In this document: positions 17,073 through 26,242 of the stretch, piece after piece
Layout: each line of letters begins with the position of its first letter
How positions within the stretch are numbered: position 1 is the stretch's first letter
From: Tolypothrix sp. NIES-4075
GTDB lineage: Bacteria > Cyanobacteriota > Cyanobacteriia > Cyanobacteriales > Nostocaceae
Direction of reading: 5' to 3'
Length of the DNA: 64,000 nucleotides
NCBI RefSeq assembly: GCF_002218085.1
Contig: NZ_BDUC01000002.1
Span: 496,001-560,000 of the forward strand
Notes under the pieces: model-generated
What the model saw: the letters and a program-made list of their open reading frames with translations, nothing else
What the model was told of the DNA's origin: nothing
The model's database searches: none
Program-made: the position numbers and the translations under genes

Positions 17073-18263
17073 TTAAGTGTTGACTAATGATTCTTGACTC
17101 TTGATTGATAAAAGTTGTTGCAACCGCTGTTGGAAGGCTTCCATACCAAATATAGCGATCGCTTGTTCTCGCAACCACTCGCCATCACAACGTTGGTCAT
17201 CACCTTGGAGAATTTCTAAACAAGCCGCCGCCACTGCATCTGAATCGCGGTGCGGTACTCGCCATCCTAGTTTACCATCTTGTAACGGGTCAGCAGAGCC
17301 ATCATCATCACCTGATAGCACCGGCACTCCACAAGCCATCGCCTCCAAATAGACAATGCCAAAGCCTTCTTGGGAGGGCATAATGTAGGCATCAGCAAGA
17401 CGGTAGTGTTCGATTAGCTGGGAAGTGGGGACGAAACCAGCAAAAACAACTTGTGAACTCACACCTAAATCCAATGCTAGCTGGGCTAATCGCGGTTGAT
17501 CGTCGCCTCGTCCAATTACCAAGTATTTTACTTCCCCAAAGACCTGGGCTATTTGCGGTAAAGCCCGAATAGTTACATCTACGCCTTTGTAAATATCTCC
17601 TGACCACAATCGCGCTACAGTCATTAAGACCTTGGCATCAGTTAAACCATACTTTTCAATTAATTCTGGCTGTTTGTCTCCGGGTGTAAATTTATCTCCA
17701 TCAATAGCGCAAGGTAGCATCTGCACGATGTTAGGGTTTATATTATTAGCGGCACAAGCGCGATCGCGGCTGTAGCGACTTATCGTCCAAATCCCAGATG
17801 CTGATGTTAGGGCGCGACGTTCTACACTTTTAAGAGGCTCCCAAACTTCTTTACCGTAAGTTAATACAGTATAAGGAATGCCCAATGGCTGGCACAGAGT
17901 TTGTATCAGTACCGCCAAATTGATATGACCGCAGAAAACTTGCTGGGGGCGCTGTTGCAGCAGACACTTAAGTAATGCTGCTGCCATTTTGACTCTGCCT
18001 AACTTCGGGGACTGATTCTTAAAGTAATGAAATTTTAAATGCTCGGATTCAAAAGGATTTTCGCACTCAGAACCATCTCGCAGTAAAAATACTTCTGCCT
18101 GTAAGGGTTCTCTCAACTTGTTATAAGCTCGAAAAATATCCTTTACATACGATTGAATTCCGCCTTCGCGTTCAAAAATTTCTAAGAATACGAAAACATG
18201 CTGAGTCTTTTTGCCAAATTTATCACTTAAATGTGATGTTTCGTCCACTTTATTGATTAGCAT
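17073..18263 (-). CDS. Glycosyltransferase family 4
   Basis: 396-residue GT-B glycosyltransferase likely adding a sugar to a surface polysaccharide. The N-terminal domain begins with FLEIFEREGGIQSYVKDIF, the donor-independent glycine loop. The C-terminal domain shows KVLMTVARLW, YLVIGRGDD, and PSQEGFGIVYLEAMACGVPV, the E-x7-E motif that binds the nucleotide sugar. The GDP-mannose 4,6-dehydratase gene lies just upstream on the same strand, about 210 bases away, so a deoxyhexose or mannose-derived polymer is a reasonable context. Substrate is not determinable. Confidence 0.9.
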   Translation of the reverse strand: MLINKVDETSHLSDKFGKKTQHVFVFLEIFEREGGIQSYVKDIFRAYNKLREPLQAEVFLLRDGSECENPFESEHLKFHYFKNQSPKLGRVKMAAALLKCLLQQRPQQVFCGHINLAVLIQTLCQPLGIPYTVLTYGKEVWEPLKSVERRALTSASGIWTISRYSRDRACAANNINPNIVQMLPCAIDGDKFTPGDKQPELIEKYGLTDAKVLMTVARLWSGDIYKGVDVTIRALPQIAQVFGEVKYLVIGRGDDQPRLAQLALDLGVSSQVVFAGFVPTSQLIEHYRLADAYIMPSQEGFGIVYLEAMACGVPVLSGDDDGSADPLQDGKLGWRVPHRDSDAVAAACLEILQGDDQRCDGEWLREQAIAIFGMEAFQQRLQQLLSIKSQESLVNT

Positions 18264-18291
18264 TTTTATTTACAAAATATAAATTATTAGG

Positions 18292-18437
18292 GCATTGGTA
18301 ATTGGTCATTGGTAATTGGTAATTGGTAATTGGTCAAACGAGGAAGGGGAAAGGGTAAGAAAAACTTCTTTTCTTCCTTTTCCTTTTACCCTTTTCCCCT
18401 CATAAAATTCCCCATTCCACATACCCCATTCCCCAGA
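18292..18437. repeat. Short tandem repeats between glycosyltransferase and gmd
   Basis: GGTAATTGGTCATT units, then a polypurine/polypyrimidine stretch (GGAAGGGGAAAGGG and TTCCTTTTCC, mutually complementary), then CCCCATTCC units. Confidence 0.8.
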
Positions 18438-18474
18438 TCGTACTGACGGTGACGATGTAGCAGGTGCGAATGCG

Positions 18475-19482
18475 CTAAGGCGCACGCTTCTCTACGAGAG
18501 GCTCCGCCAACGCGAACGCACCACTTTGCAAACGCTCTAAATCTGTTTGTACCATTTTCTGTACAAGTTCTTCAAAGCTGACTTGGGGTAGCCAGCCGAG
18601 TTTGTTTTTAGCTTTAGTTGGATTGGCAACTAGTTGAAAATGCTCATCCGGTCGCAGCAAATCGGTGTTAATGACTACATGGCGCGTCCAATCCAGATCG
18701 ACACACTCAAAAGCTGCGCTAACTAACTCGCGAACACTATGTAGCTTACCTGTGCCAATCACGTATTCTTCGGGTTCGTCAACTTGTAACATCCGCCACA
18801 TGGCTTCGACGTGATCGCCAGCAAAGCCCCAATCGCGTTTGGCATCCAAGTTGCCCATTTCCAAGGTGTCGCTTAAACCCAATTTAATAGATGCAGCCGC
18901 TAAGGAAATTTTGCGCGGCACAAATTGAGGTGCGCGTAAAGGCGACTCGTGATTATATAAAATTCCACTACAAGCAAATAAACCATAGCGCTGTCGATGG
19001 TGTACCATTGTCCAGTGGGCGTGCAATTTTGCTGCCGCATAGGGATTTTTCGGACGAAAGGGTGTTTCCTCATCTTGAGGCGATCTGTCTACATCCCCAA
19101 ACATTTCCGAACTGCTTGCCTGATAAAATCGCGTAGACAAACCAACCTGCCGCACTGCTTCCAATAGCCTGGTAGCAGTACCAGTAATCAAATCCAAAGT
19201 TCCCAGAGGATCGTTCCAAGAATCGGGTACAAAGCTGGGAGCCGCTAAATTGTAAATTTCTTGGGGACGCAGTTGTTCTACTGCTGTCAACAGTGCCAAA
19301 GTGTCTCTTAAATCAACAGTGTAAATTTCTACCTGGTGTGCCAAGGTTCCCAGTTTTGCCAAATTTGGTTGTCGATGGGGGGGTACTAATCCCACAACTC
19401 GATAACCTTGATTAAGCAGCAAGTGGCTGAGATAGTAGCCATCTTGACCAGTAATTCCTGTAATTAAGGCTGTTTTAGTCAT
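18475..19482 (-). CDS. gmd: GDP-mannose 4,6-dehydratase
   Basis: Short-chain dehydrogenase-family enzyme converting GDP-mannose to GDP-4-keto-6-deoxymannose, precursor of fucose, rhamnose-D or perosamine units. Start set at 19482 (MTKTALITGITGQDGYYLS); the longer frame adds 15 residues of charged sequence without support. The NAD(P) loop TGITGQDG (near 7-14), SSSEMFGDV with the catalytic Ser/Glu region, and YAAAKLHAHW with the YxxxK pair are all present, as is the GDP-sugar contact RAPQFVPRKI. The C-terminal tail (AFALAEPLVEKRAP) is encoded by a dispersed repeat containing CTCTCGTAGAGAAG and is not part of the enzyme core. Confidence 0.93.
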   Translation of the reverse strand: MTKTALITGITGQDGYYLSHLLLNQGYRVVGLVPPHRQPNLAKLGTLAHQVEIYTVDLRDTLALLTAVEQLRPQEIYNLAAPSFVPDSWNDPLGTLDLITGTATRLLEAVRQVGLSTRFYQASSSEMFGDVDRSPQDEETPFRPKNPYAAAKLHAHWTMVHHRQRYGLFACSGILYNHESPLRAPQFVPRKISLAAASIKLGLSDTLEMGNLDAKRDWGFAGDHVEAMWRMLQVDEPEEYVIGTGKLHSVRELVSAAFECVDLDWTRHVVINTDLLRPDEHFQLVANPTKAKNKLGWLPQVSFEELVQKMVQTDLERLQSGAFALAEPLVEKRAP

Positions 19483-19913
19483 ATCTTGTTTTTTATCCTT
19501 TCTATCTCTTTGGGCACTAAATGGCATGAAAATACTCTCATTGACTTGGAGTAATCAAGCACAAAGCGCTTCGTGCCTGTTTTTACAACTCGAAAGTCAT
19601 TATGAAGTTTGTTTATAAGGGTTTCAAAATTGCCGGAAATTACAGTTAGTTAGGCAGTTTTCGACCTCTCGCAGGCAAATCCTAGCAAACGAGTGACTAC
19701 AACTCGAATGCTGTCTTTACGGTATTCAGTATTTTTTTTTGATACAGACGTATTTTTTAAGTCTTTATAATAATTCAGCAAAATTCAGTATTTTTATAGT
19801 GGCGCAGGATATATAAAGATTATCAATTTTGATATTAGGGGCAGCAGGGAATGCATTCTCCTCCTAAACCAGGTGCGCTCCCTGCTTGTTGCTTGTTCTA
19901 AGATTTTTCGCGC
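19483..19913. other. Intergenic region upstream of gmd
   Basis: About 430 bases without a gene. GCAGGGA near 19844 and TCCCTGC near 19882 form a potential weak hairpin close to the anti-sigma gene end. A TTTTTTTTGATAC stretch lies near 19732. I see nothing else. Confidence 0.4.
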
Positions 19914-20357
19914 CTACTGTTGCCCTTTTTGACTATATTTGACGATGAGCAGACAATTTCTTCCATCCGCACCACGTTCGTAAACAACGCTGTCAGCCAA
20001 GCGTCGCAGGAGAAACCATCCATATCCCCCTACTTGCAAAGTGCCCGGTTCTGGCTCTACTATCGCATCGGGATTAAAAGGTTTTCCATGATCCCAGATT
20101 CTAATTTCCAGCCGATCAATCCATAGAGAAACATCAATCTCAATGGTTGTTTCCGGCGGCAAAGCATGATGAGCGTGACGAACCGCGTTTGTAAAGCCTT
20201 CTGCCAATGCTAAGTTGAGGCGATAAAGTTGGCTTTCTGACCAGCCAAGTTGAGACAAGTGTTGCAGACAAAAATTCTCAAACCATTGTTGTACTTGGTT
20301 CAGAAGCTTCAGATCGCTCTTAACCCTCAGATGGTCTTGCTTCATTATACTAAGCAT
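19914..20357 (-). CDS. RsbW-like anti-sigma regulatory kinase
   Basis: GHKL-fold serine kinase/anti-sigma domain of about 147 residues. It contains LALAEGFTNAVRHAHH (N-box ExxTNAxxHA) and IWDHGKPFNP (G1, DxGxP-like), then GGYGWFLLRRLADSV (G2, GxGLxL-like). These are the three ATP-binding motifs of RsbW/SpoIIAB proteins, which hold sigma or partner-switch proteins in check. Start chosen at 20357 (MLSIMKQDH); 20345 is equally possible, and the longer frame to 20441 adds unconvincing residues. No anti-anti-sigma gene is adjacent. Confidence 0.85.
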   Translation of the reverse strand: MLSIMKQDHLRVKSDLKLLNQVQQWFENFCLQHLSQLGWSESQLYRLNLALAEGFTNAVRHAHHALPPETTIEIDVSLWIDRLEIRIWDHGKPFNPDAIVEPEPGTLQVGGYGWFLLRRLADSVVYERGADGRNCLLIVKYSQKGQQ

Positions 20358-20461
20358 TGACCGTGACTTAAATATAAATAAGTGAAAATGTTTGTATCTG
20401 TTGTAGCTTAAACATTTTAGATTTTGGAATAGTATTTTCATCTATTCCAAAATTTAAAATT

Positions 20462-20554
20462 CCAGATCCGATCTGGATTACTAAAATTGACGCCTGTTGA
20501 TTTTTCAAGAGGCAATACATCCATCTGCACTTGCTCTTGAAACTCACAGGCGTC
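20462..20554. terminator. Strong inverted repeat near petD end
   Basis: GACGCCTG (20489-20496) and CAGGCGTC (20547-20554) open a stem that continues imperfectly through TCAAGAG/CTCTTGA. It lies just past the petD stop. A second small palindrome, CCAGATCCGATCTGG, is at 20462-20476. They probably end or stabilise the petBD transcript. No clear U-run was seen. Confidence 0.5.
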
Positions 20555-20576
20555 AAAGCGCTTCTTGGCGGCTGAT

Positions 20577-21059
20577 TTAGAACAATCCCAAAGTCAAAGA
20601 TTTATCAATTGGGAAGGTAGCGCCAATACCCAACCAAAGGGTAACGGCAGTGCCAATCAAGAACACCGTGGTTGCAACTGGACGGCGGAATGGATTTTGG
20701 AACTTGTTAATGTTCTCAATAAAAGGAACGAGAATCATCCCCAAGGGGACAGATGCCATCGCAAATACTCCTAAGAGTTTGCTTGGAACCGTCCGCAAAA
20801 TTTGGAATACCGGATACAAGTACCACTCTGGCAAAATTTCCAACGGTGTCGCAAAAGGATTCGCTGGTTCACCTGTCATGGCAGGATCTAGCACAGCTAG
20901 CGCCACAATAGAAGCGAAAGTTCCCATCATCACGATGGGGAAGACATACAGTAAGTCATTGGGCCAAGCAGGTTCGCCATAGTAATTATGACCCATGCCT
21001 TTGGCAAGTTTGGCTCTTAACTGAGGATCGCTCAGATCGGGTTTTTTCTGTGTTCCCAT
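20577..21059 (-). CDS. petD: Cytochrome b6-f complex subunit IV
   Basis: 160-residue integral thylakoid protein forming, with cytochrome b6, the quinol-oxidising core of the b6-f complex. It starts MGTQKKPDLSDPQLRAKLAK and shows the conserved GHNYYGEPAWPNDLLYVFP, then PEWYLYPVFQILR, the PEWY motif of the Qo site. Three membrane helices are visible. It lies 202 bases downstream of petB on the same strand, the usual cyanobacterial petBD arrangement. Confidence 0.98.
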   Translation of the reverse strand: MGTQKKPDLSDPQLRAKLAKGMGHNYYGEPAWPNDLLYVFPIVMMGTFASIVALAVLDPAMTGEPANPFATPLEILPEWYLYPVFQILRTVPSKLLGVFAMASVPLGMILVPFIENINKFQNPFRRPVATTVFLIGTAVTLWLGIGATFPIDKSLTLGLF

Positions 21060-21261
21060 TTTTTGTGTGCTCTCTTGCTTAATTTAAGTTAAAGCGTTTG
21101 TCAAAGCTATCAGCTTTTAGGTATTAGCTTTCAGCTTACAGATGCGAGTGTTTGTTCTTTGATCGCTTATGTGTGATTCGTTTGTTATTTCTCATAAGTT
21201 TAAAACAAACATCTCTATCTGAAAACTGACAACAGTTACCTTTTTCGCTAATAACTTAAGT

Positions 21262-21909
21262 TTACAAAGGACCGGAAATGCCTTGCTTGCGGATCATCAA
21301 AAAGTGAAACAGCATGAAGACCGCAATTAACCAAGGTAATACAAAGGTGTGAGCGCTATAGTAGCGAGTTAGAGTTGCTTGACCGACGCTAGAACCACCA
21401 CGCAGCAAGTCGGAAATCAAAACGCCAACTACAGGAATCGCTTCTGGTACACCGCTAACGATTTTTACAGCCCAGTAGCCTACTTGGTCCCAAGGTAGGG
21501 AGTAGCCCGTTACACCAAAGGAAACTGTGATTACGGCAAGGATGACACCACTTACCCAGGTTAATTCGCGGGGCTTTTTGAATCCACCAGTGAGGTAAAC
21601 CCGGAAGGTATGCAAAATCATCATTAGCACCATCATGCTGGCAGACCAGCGGTGAACGGAGCGAATGAGCCAGCCGAAGCTCACTTCGTTCATCAGGTAC
21701 TCCACGGAAGAGTAAGCTTCAGCTACTGTTGGCTTGTAGTAAAACGTCATCGCAAATCCAGTGGCAAACTGGATGAGAAAGCACATTAAGGTAATGCCAC
21801 CCAAGCAGTAGAAGATGTTGACGTGGGGAGGGACGTACTTGCTGGTGACATCTTCAGCCAGCGCTTGAATCTCTAAGCGTTCCTCAAACCAGTCGTAAAC
21901 GTTAGCCAT
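21262..21909 (-). CDS. petB: Cytochrome b6
   Basis: 215-residue thylakoid protein with four membrane helices carrying two b hemes and one covalently bound c-type heme. Cys35 in VNIFYCLGG is the thioether ligand of heme cn. Heme-ligating histidines sit in SVHRWSASMMVLMMILHTF and in YSAHTFVLPW with FMLFHF. It is the first gene of petBD, and ctpA lies divergently 395 bases away, an arrangement that also occurs in other cyanobacteria. Confidence 0.98.
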   Translation of the reverse strand: MANVYDWFEERLEIQALAEDVTSKYVPPHVNIFYCLGGITLMCFLIQFATGFAMTFYYKPTVAEAYSSVEYLMNEVSFGWLIRSVHRWSASMMVLMMILHTFRVYLTGGFKKPRELTWVSGVILAVITVSFGVTGYSLPWDQVGYWAVKIVSGVPEAIPVVGVLISDLLRGGSSVGQATLTRYYSAHTFVLPWLIAVFMLFHFLMIRKQGISGPL

Positions 21910-22304
21910 ACAATCTCAAGTTCCTCGAAGTCGGTTGCGGTTGATAAATTTTGCGAAGTTATAAGCGGCTAATCGCTGCTCATACTTCTGTCCCAATTAA
22001 CGATTTTGGGATTTTAGCAAAGTGCATTTTACTGCTTGTTATCTGTCAGAGTGTTAAGAATTGTTAAGAAACTTAGACACTTTACAAAGAGGGAATATAT
22101 TGCGTTCTCTTTGTACCTCAACACCAGGGATGATGGACACAAAGTAGATCTTATCGTTTTCAGAGTGGGATTTACTGTCATCATTTGCCTAAATAAATTG
22201 ATGAGAGCAACACTCCACTTCTATAAAAAAAGTAACATAGTCGAGAGATAGATTTCATCAATCAAGAAGGCAACTAAGCTATTTTTGCTTTCTTTGGGTC
22301 ACGA
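21910..22304. other. Divergent promoter region of petBD and ctpA
   Basis: About 395 bases between petB (minus) and ctpA (plus), with no gene. It contains a direct GTTAAGAATTGTTAAGAA repeat near 22051-22069 and AT-rich segments. Start sites cannot be placed reliably. Confidence 0.45.
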
Positions 22305-23558
22305 GTGAAGTTGAAAATGCGGTTCATGCACAAAAAGGTTTTTCGGGTTGGATTGTCACTGCTAGTGGCGTTTTGCTTGGCGCTGGGGCTACTCGCTCAA
22401 CCGGCGGCGGCTTTGACGGATGAACAAAAGCTAGTATCAGAAGTATGGCGAATTGTCAATCGCACTTATTTGGATGAGACGTTTAATCATCAAAACTGGG
22501 CGACGGTGCGGCAAGAAGTTTTGAAGAAGCCGCTGAAGAACAGCGAAGCGGCTTATGGGGCAATTCAGAGGATGCTCAAGAGCCTCGACGACCCCTTTAC
22601 ACGCTTTTTAGATCCCGAGCAGTACCGCAGTTTACAGGTTAATACATCTGGTGAACTGACGGGAGTGGGATTGCAAATAGCGCTTAATGCCCAATCGGGG
22701 AAGTTGGAAGTAGTAGCGCCGATCGCTGGTTCACCAGCAGACAAAGCAGGAATTAAACCGCGCGATCGCATTGTCAAAATTGAGGGTGTCTCCACAGAAA
22801 ACCTCACTCTTGACGAAGCTGCTACGAAGATGCGCGGACCGTCTGGCAGTCTCGTCACTTTGCTGATAGAACGAGACGGAGAGGGCGAAAAGGAATTTAG
22901 ACTTGTGCGATCGCGCATCGCTCTTAACCCCGTAATAGCAGAATTACATTCTTCCCCCCAAGGTACGCCCATCGGCTACCTTCGCCTAACTCAATTTAAT
23001 GCCAACGCCTCAATGGAATTGGCACACGCTATTACTAATCTAGAAAAAAAAGGCGCTGCTGCCTACATTCTCGACCTGCGAAATAATCCTGGGGGGTTGC
23101 TGCAATCAGGAATTGAAATTGCTCGCATGTGGCTCGATTCAGGCACCATCGTTTACACAGTTAACCGACAAGGCATTCAAGGCAGCTTTGAAGCCTCTGG
23201 TTCAGCGCTGACACCAGATCCGCTAGTGATTTTAGTTAACCAAGGAACTGCTAGTGCCAGTGAGATTCTCGCCGGCGCACTGCAAGATAACAATCGTGCC
23301 CAACTAGTCGGAGAAACTACCTTTGGCAAAGGCTTAATTCAGTCCTTATTTGAATTGTCAGACGGTTCTGGCTTGGCGGTAACAATTGCTAAGTATGAAA
23401 CCCCGAACCACCGAGATATAAATAAACTCGGTATTAAACCGGATAAAGAGATTTCCCAACATCCAATTAGCCGCGAGCAAATTGGTACGCAAGACGATTT
23501 GCAGTATCAAGCAGCACTGGATGTTTTGAGTAATTCGCTAGTGGCAAGAAGGGATTAG
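22305..23558 (+). CDS. ctpA: Carboxyl-terminal processing protease CtpA
   Basis: 417-residue lumenal/periplasmic serine protease that trims the C-terminus of the D1 protein so that photosystem II can assemble its manganese cluster. The signal peptide spans about residues 8-37 (VGLSLLVAFCLALGLLAQPA, then AAA). A PDZ domain follows at about 105-190 (GVGLQIAL, GIKPRDRIVKIEGV). The protease core has S317 in NQGTASASEI and K342 in TTFGKG, the Ser-Lys dyad 25 residues apart as in plant D1 protease. The start is GTG at 22305; ATG at 22317 would also suit. Confidence 0.94.
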   Translation: MKLKMRFMHKKVFRVGLSLLVAFCLALGLLAQPAAALTDEQKLVSEVWRIVNRTYLDETFNHQNWATVRQEVLKKPLKNSEAAYGAIQRMLKSLDDPFTRFLDPEQYRSLQVNTSGELTGVGLQIALNAQSGKLEVVAPIAGSPADKAGIKPRDRIVKIEGVSTENLTLDEAATKMRGPSGSLVTLLIERDGEGEKEFRLVRSRIALNPVIAELHSSPQGTPIGYLRLTQFNANASMELAHAITNLEKKGAAAYILDLRNNPGGLLQSGIEIARMWLDSGTIVYTVNRQGIQGSFEASGSALTPDPLVILVNQGTASASEILAGALQDNNRAQLVGETTFGKGLIQSLFELSDGSGLAVTIAKYETPNHRDINKLGIKPDKEISQHPISREQIGTQDDLQYQAALDVLSNSLVARRD

Positions 23559-23562
23559 GGGA

Positions 23563-23630
23563 TTGGGGATTGGGAAAAAGGTAATTGTTAACTACCCATT
23601 CCCCATTCCCCCATTACCCATTCCCCATTA
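23563..23630. repeat. Short tandem repeats (gggattggg / ccccattcc types)
   Basis: GGGGATTGGGGATTGGG then CCCATTCCCCATTCCCC units between convergent genes. The array contributes the last 10 residues of the metallo-hydrolase-like protein. Confidence 0.85.
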
Positions 23631-24337
23631 GCGAGGCGCTGGTAGGCTTTATCTATGAAGCGCTTGCCTCGCAGAAAGCCTGTGTTGGCACCAGGACAAA
23701 TATACTGAAGAGTTTCTGGTGTAAAGCGTTCTAACAAAAACTTTACACTTTTAATTTGTCGATTCCAGTGAAAGGTTTTGGCTGTCCGTAATGGTACTGG
23801 ATCGCCCTGCTGGTTGGGGAGTAAATGGCGTCCAGAAAATAGTACGCCTCCAAGTTCGCTGTAGTACAGGCAAGAGGAACCGGGAGAATGTCCTGGTGTC
23901 CAAATCACTTGTGCTGTATTATTCAGAGTGTATTCTTGACCGAAGGTAGTGACGGTTAATCCGGGTAGTAGATAAGCTTCTTGCTCTTGAATGAGAATCT
24001 CACAGTTGAAGATTTGCTGAAATTCTGCTGTTTTGCCGATCGCCCCTCGATGAGTGATGAACAGGTACTGCACACCAGAGTGCGATCGCAGAAAATCCTG
24101 ATTTGTTTGGTCTAGGGCAGGGCAGTCTATCAAGATATTACTTTCATTTCCTACAATAAAATAAGAAGTTCCCCCTAATGTGTCCCGATTTGGTGGAAAG
24201 GCAAAAATGTTGTTTGGCGTGAAGTTCGATTTGAGATTTTCTTCAATCGAAACTTCCCAAGAGAACACAGCCTGTGCTGGCTTAACTGTATGATTTGGCT
24301 GTTGAGGTATCGGGCACATGAGCAAAAAACCGCGCAT
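23588..24337 (-). CDS. Metallo-beta-lactamase-fold hydrolase-like protein
   Basis: 249-residue MBL-fold protein. The sheet-helix order and GHSPGSSCLYY motif (third metal-ligand region) and later ICPGANTG fit the fold. The first signature, normally HxHxDH, reads FITHRGAIGKTAEF and keeps only the first His. The GD-like position reads SGRHLL. Metal binding is therefore probably altered or lost. I know similar THRG proteins in cyanobacteria but no function. The alternative start is 24319 (MCPIPQQ). The C-terminal ANGEWVMGEWGMGS is translated tandem repeat. Confidence 0.78.
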   Translation of the reverse strand: MRGFLLMCPIPQQPNHTVKPAQAVFSWEVSIEENLKSNFTPNNIFAFPPNRDTLGGTSYFIVGNESNILIDCPALDQTNQDFLRSHSGVQYLFITHRGAIGKTAEFQQIFNCEILIQEQEAYLLPGLTVTTFGQEYTLNNTAQVIWTPGHSPGSSCLYYSELGGVLFSGRHLLPNQQGDPVPLRTAKTFHWNRQIKSVKFLLERFTPETLQYICPGANTGFLRGKRFIDKAYQRLANGEWVMGEWGMGS

Positions 24338-24514
24338 CGCAGTTGTGGAAATGGTTATAGTGTTGAAATTCTTAAGAATTGATACTTAAGAGTTAATAAG
24401 CACTTTAAGATTGTTAGCGTGAAAAATTGGGGTTTAAGGTCTGCGCTGTGTTGTAAGTGCTGTGGTGCTAACACGCTTTGGTGGGACGTTGTTCTCAAAA
24501 TATCTGAAGATAAA

Positions 24515-25990
24515 ATGACATTTTGGTTTCTCCTTTTACTGGGACTATTTACTTATCTAATGGTGCAGCGCAGTGTCGCTAATATCACCAAGACTCCAGT
24601 GTGGCTGTTGTGGTTGGTGTTAATGACACCAGCATTGCTGTTGACCGGGTGGACGCTGATGTATGGGGCAAAACAAACTCCCCCACCATCGCTAATCGTT
24701 TGGCCCTCAGTTATCTGCCTTCTGTTATACTGGCTGTTGTTTCAATGGGGGCGTCAAGCACCAAAAAACACACAGACTGAACCCCAAACCTCCGAATTAC
24801 AATCGGCTACTCATCCTACCGCAGAACCAGTGACAGTGCGTCCCATTGAGCCAACAGAAGAAACCCAGTTGCGAAATTGTTTTCCCTGGTCTGTATACTA
24901 CATCCAAAATATTGAGTATCGCCCACAAGCTGTGATTTGCCGGGGACAGTTGCGATCCTCACCGACTGAAGCATATCAAAAAATTAAGGCAAATATTGAA
25001 GCACAATTTGGCGATCGCTTCCTAGTAATCTTTCAAGAAGGTTTCAATAACAAACCTTTCTTTATTCTCGCTCCCAACACCCAAGCTGCCAAAGCTGATA
25101 CACGCAACCCGGAACAGCTAACGCGACCCGGATTAGCGCTTTTACTACTGCTTGGTACTTTGGTAACTACTACCTTCGTGGGACTAAAGATGGCTGGTGT
25201 CGATTTGGCAACATGGCAATCTAACCCAATTAATCTGTTAAAAGGATTGCCTTATGCTTTGGCACTCATGACCATTTTGGGCATCCACGAACTTGGTCAT
25301 TATTTAACAGCTAGATTCTATAAAATTCGCTCGACACTGCCATACTTTATCCCGATGCCGTTTTTCTTGGGAACCTTCGGTGCATTTATTCAAATGCGTA
25401 GTCCGATACCCAATCGCAAAGCTTTATTTGACGTTAGCATTGCTGGACCACTTGCAGGCTTTGTAGCGACTTTACCTTTATTAATATGGGGTTTAGCTCA
25501 TTCTCATGTAGTTCCTTTAAGTGAAAAAAATGGACTGTTAAATACTGATGCGCTCAATCCTAAATATTCCATTTTACTGGCGTTGCTGTCGAAATTAGCG
25601 CTATCGAGTCAGTTAACGTCACAATCAGCGATTGATTTGCATCCAGTAGCGATCGCAGGTTTTCTCGGACTGATTGTCACAGCGTTGAATTTGATGCCGG
25701 TGGGACAATTGGATGGAGGTCATATTGTCCATGCGATGTTTGGACAAAGAACAGCGATCGTAATTGGTCAAGTTGCTCGTTTGTTGTTGCTGCTACTTTC
25801 TTTAGTACAGTCGGAATTTTTCTTATGGGCGATTATCTTATTATTTATACCGCTGATTGATGAACCCGCTTTAAACGATGTCACAGAATTAGATAATAAA
25901 CGTGACATTTGGGGGTTAGCAGCAATGGTTTTGTTGGTGCTGATTATACTGCCACTACCGCAGGCGATCGCCCGCTTGTTGCAAATATAA
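24515..25990 (+). CDS. Site-2 protease family membrane metalloprotease
   Basis: 491 residues from the ATG at 24515; an upstream GTG at 24419 would add 32 unconvincing Cys-rich residues. The N-terminus has two or three hydrophobic helices, then a soluble domain (about 110-205) with CFPWSVYYIQNIEY, as in EGY1-like proteins. The catalytic helix is ILGIHELGHYL, HExxH at H258-H262. The second motif VGQLDGGHIVHAMFG supplies the Asp. It probably cleaves membrane-bound regulators within the bilayer. Plastid EGY proteases of plants share this layout. Substrate unknown. Confidence 0.92.
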   Translation: MTFWFLLLLGLFTYLMVQRSVANITKTPVWLLWLVLMTPALLLTGWTLMYGAKQTPPPSLIVWPSVICLLLYWLLFQWGRQAPKNTQTEPQTSELQSATHPTAEPVTVRPIEPTEETQLRNCFPWSVYYIQNIEYRPQAVICRGQLRSSPTEAYQKIKANIEAQFGDRFLVIFQEGFNNKPFFILAPNTQAAKADTRNPEQLTRPGLALLLLLGTLVTTTFVGLKMAGVDLATWQSNPINLLKGLPYALALMTILGIHELGHYLTARFYKIRSTLPYFIPMPFFLGTFGAFIQMRSPIPNRKALFDVSIAGPLAGFVATLPLLIWGLAHSHVVPLSEKNGLLNTDALNPKYSILLALLSKLALSSQLTSQSAIDLHPVAIAGFLGLIVTALNLMPVGQLDGGHIVHAMFGQRTAIVIGQVARLLLLLLSLVQSEFFLWAIILLFIPLIDEPALNDVTELDNKRDIWGLAAMVLLVLIILPLPQAIARLLQI

Positions 25991-26242
25991 ACAGCACGGG
26001 GAGAAAAAATAAAAGCTTAAAAAATTATTTCTTTTTTCTCCCAATCTAAATTATCCGAAAATATAAAGTTTTTCCTCAGATTTTCAATATTTTACCCAGT
26101 TTTATTTAATAAATTTCCGGCTGAAATTCAATTATTTCATTGCTTATATTAGATAAAATATGATGACTCATGAGTCTTTTTAGGATTTAAAAAAATGCTT
26201 AAAAGATTATGAATATTGAGTATACTTCCTGAGCGATCGACT

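Noticed and set aside
22036..22251. 71-codon plus frame upstream of ctpA
   Set aside because: AT-rich, no ribosome-binding site or family similarity, lies in the petB/ctpA promoter region.
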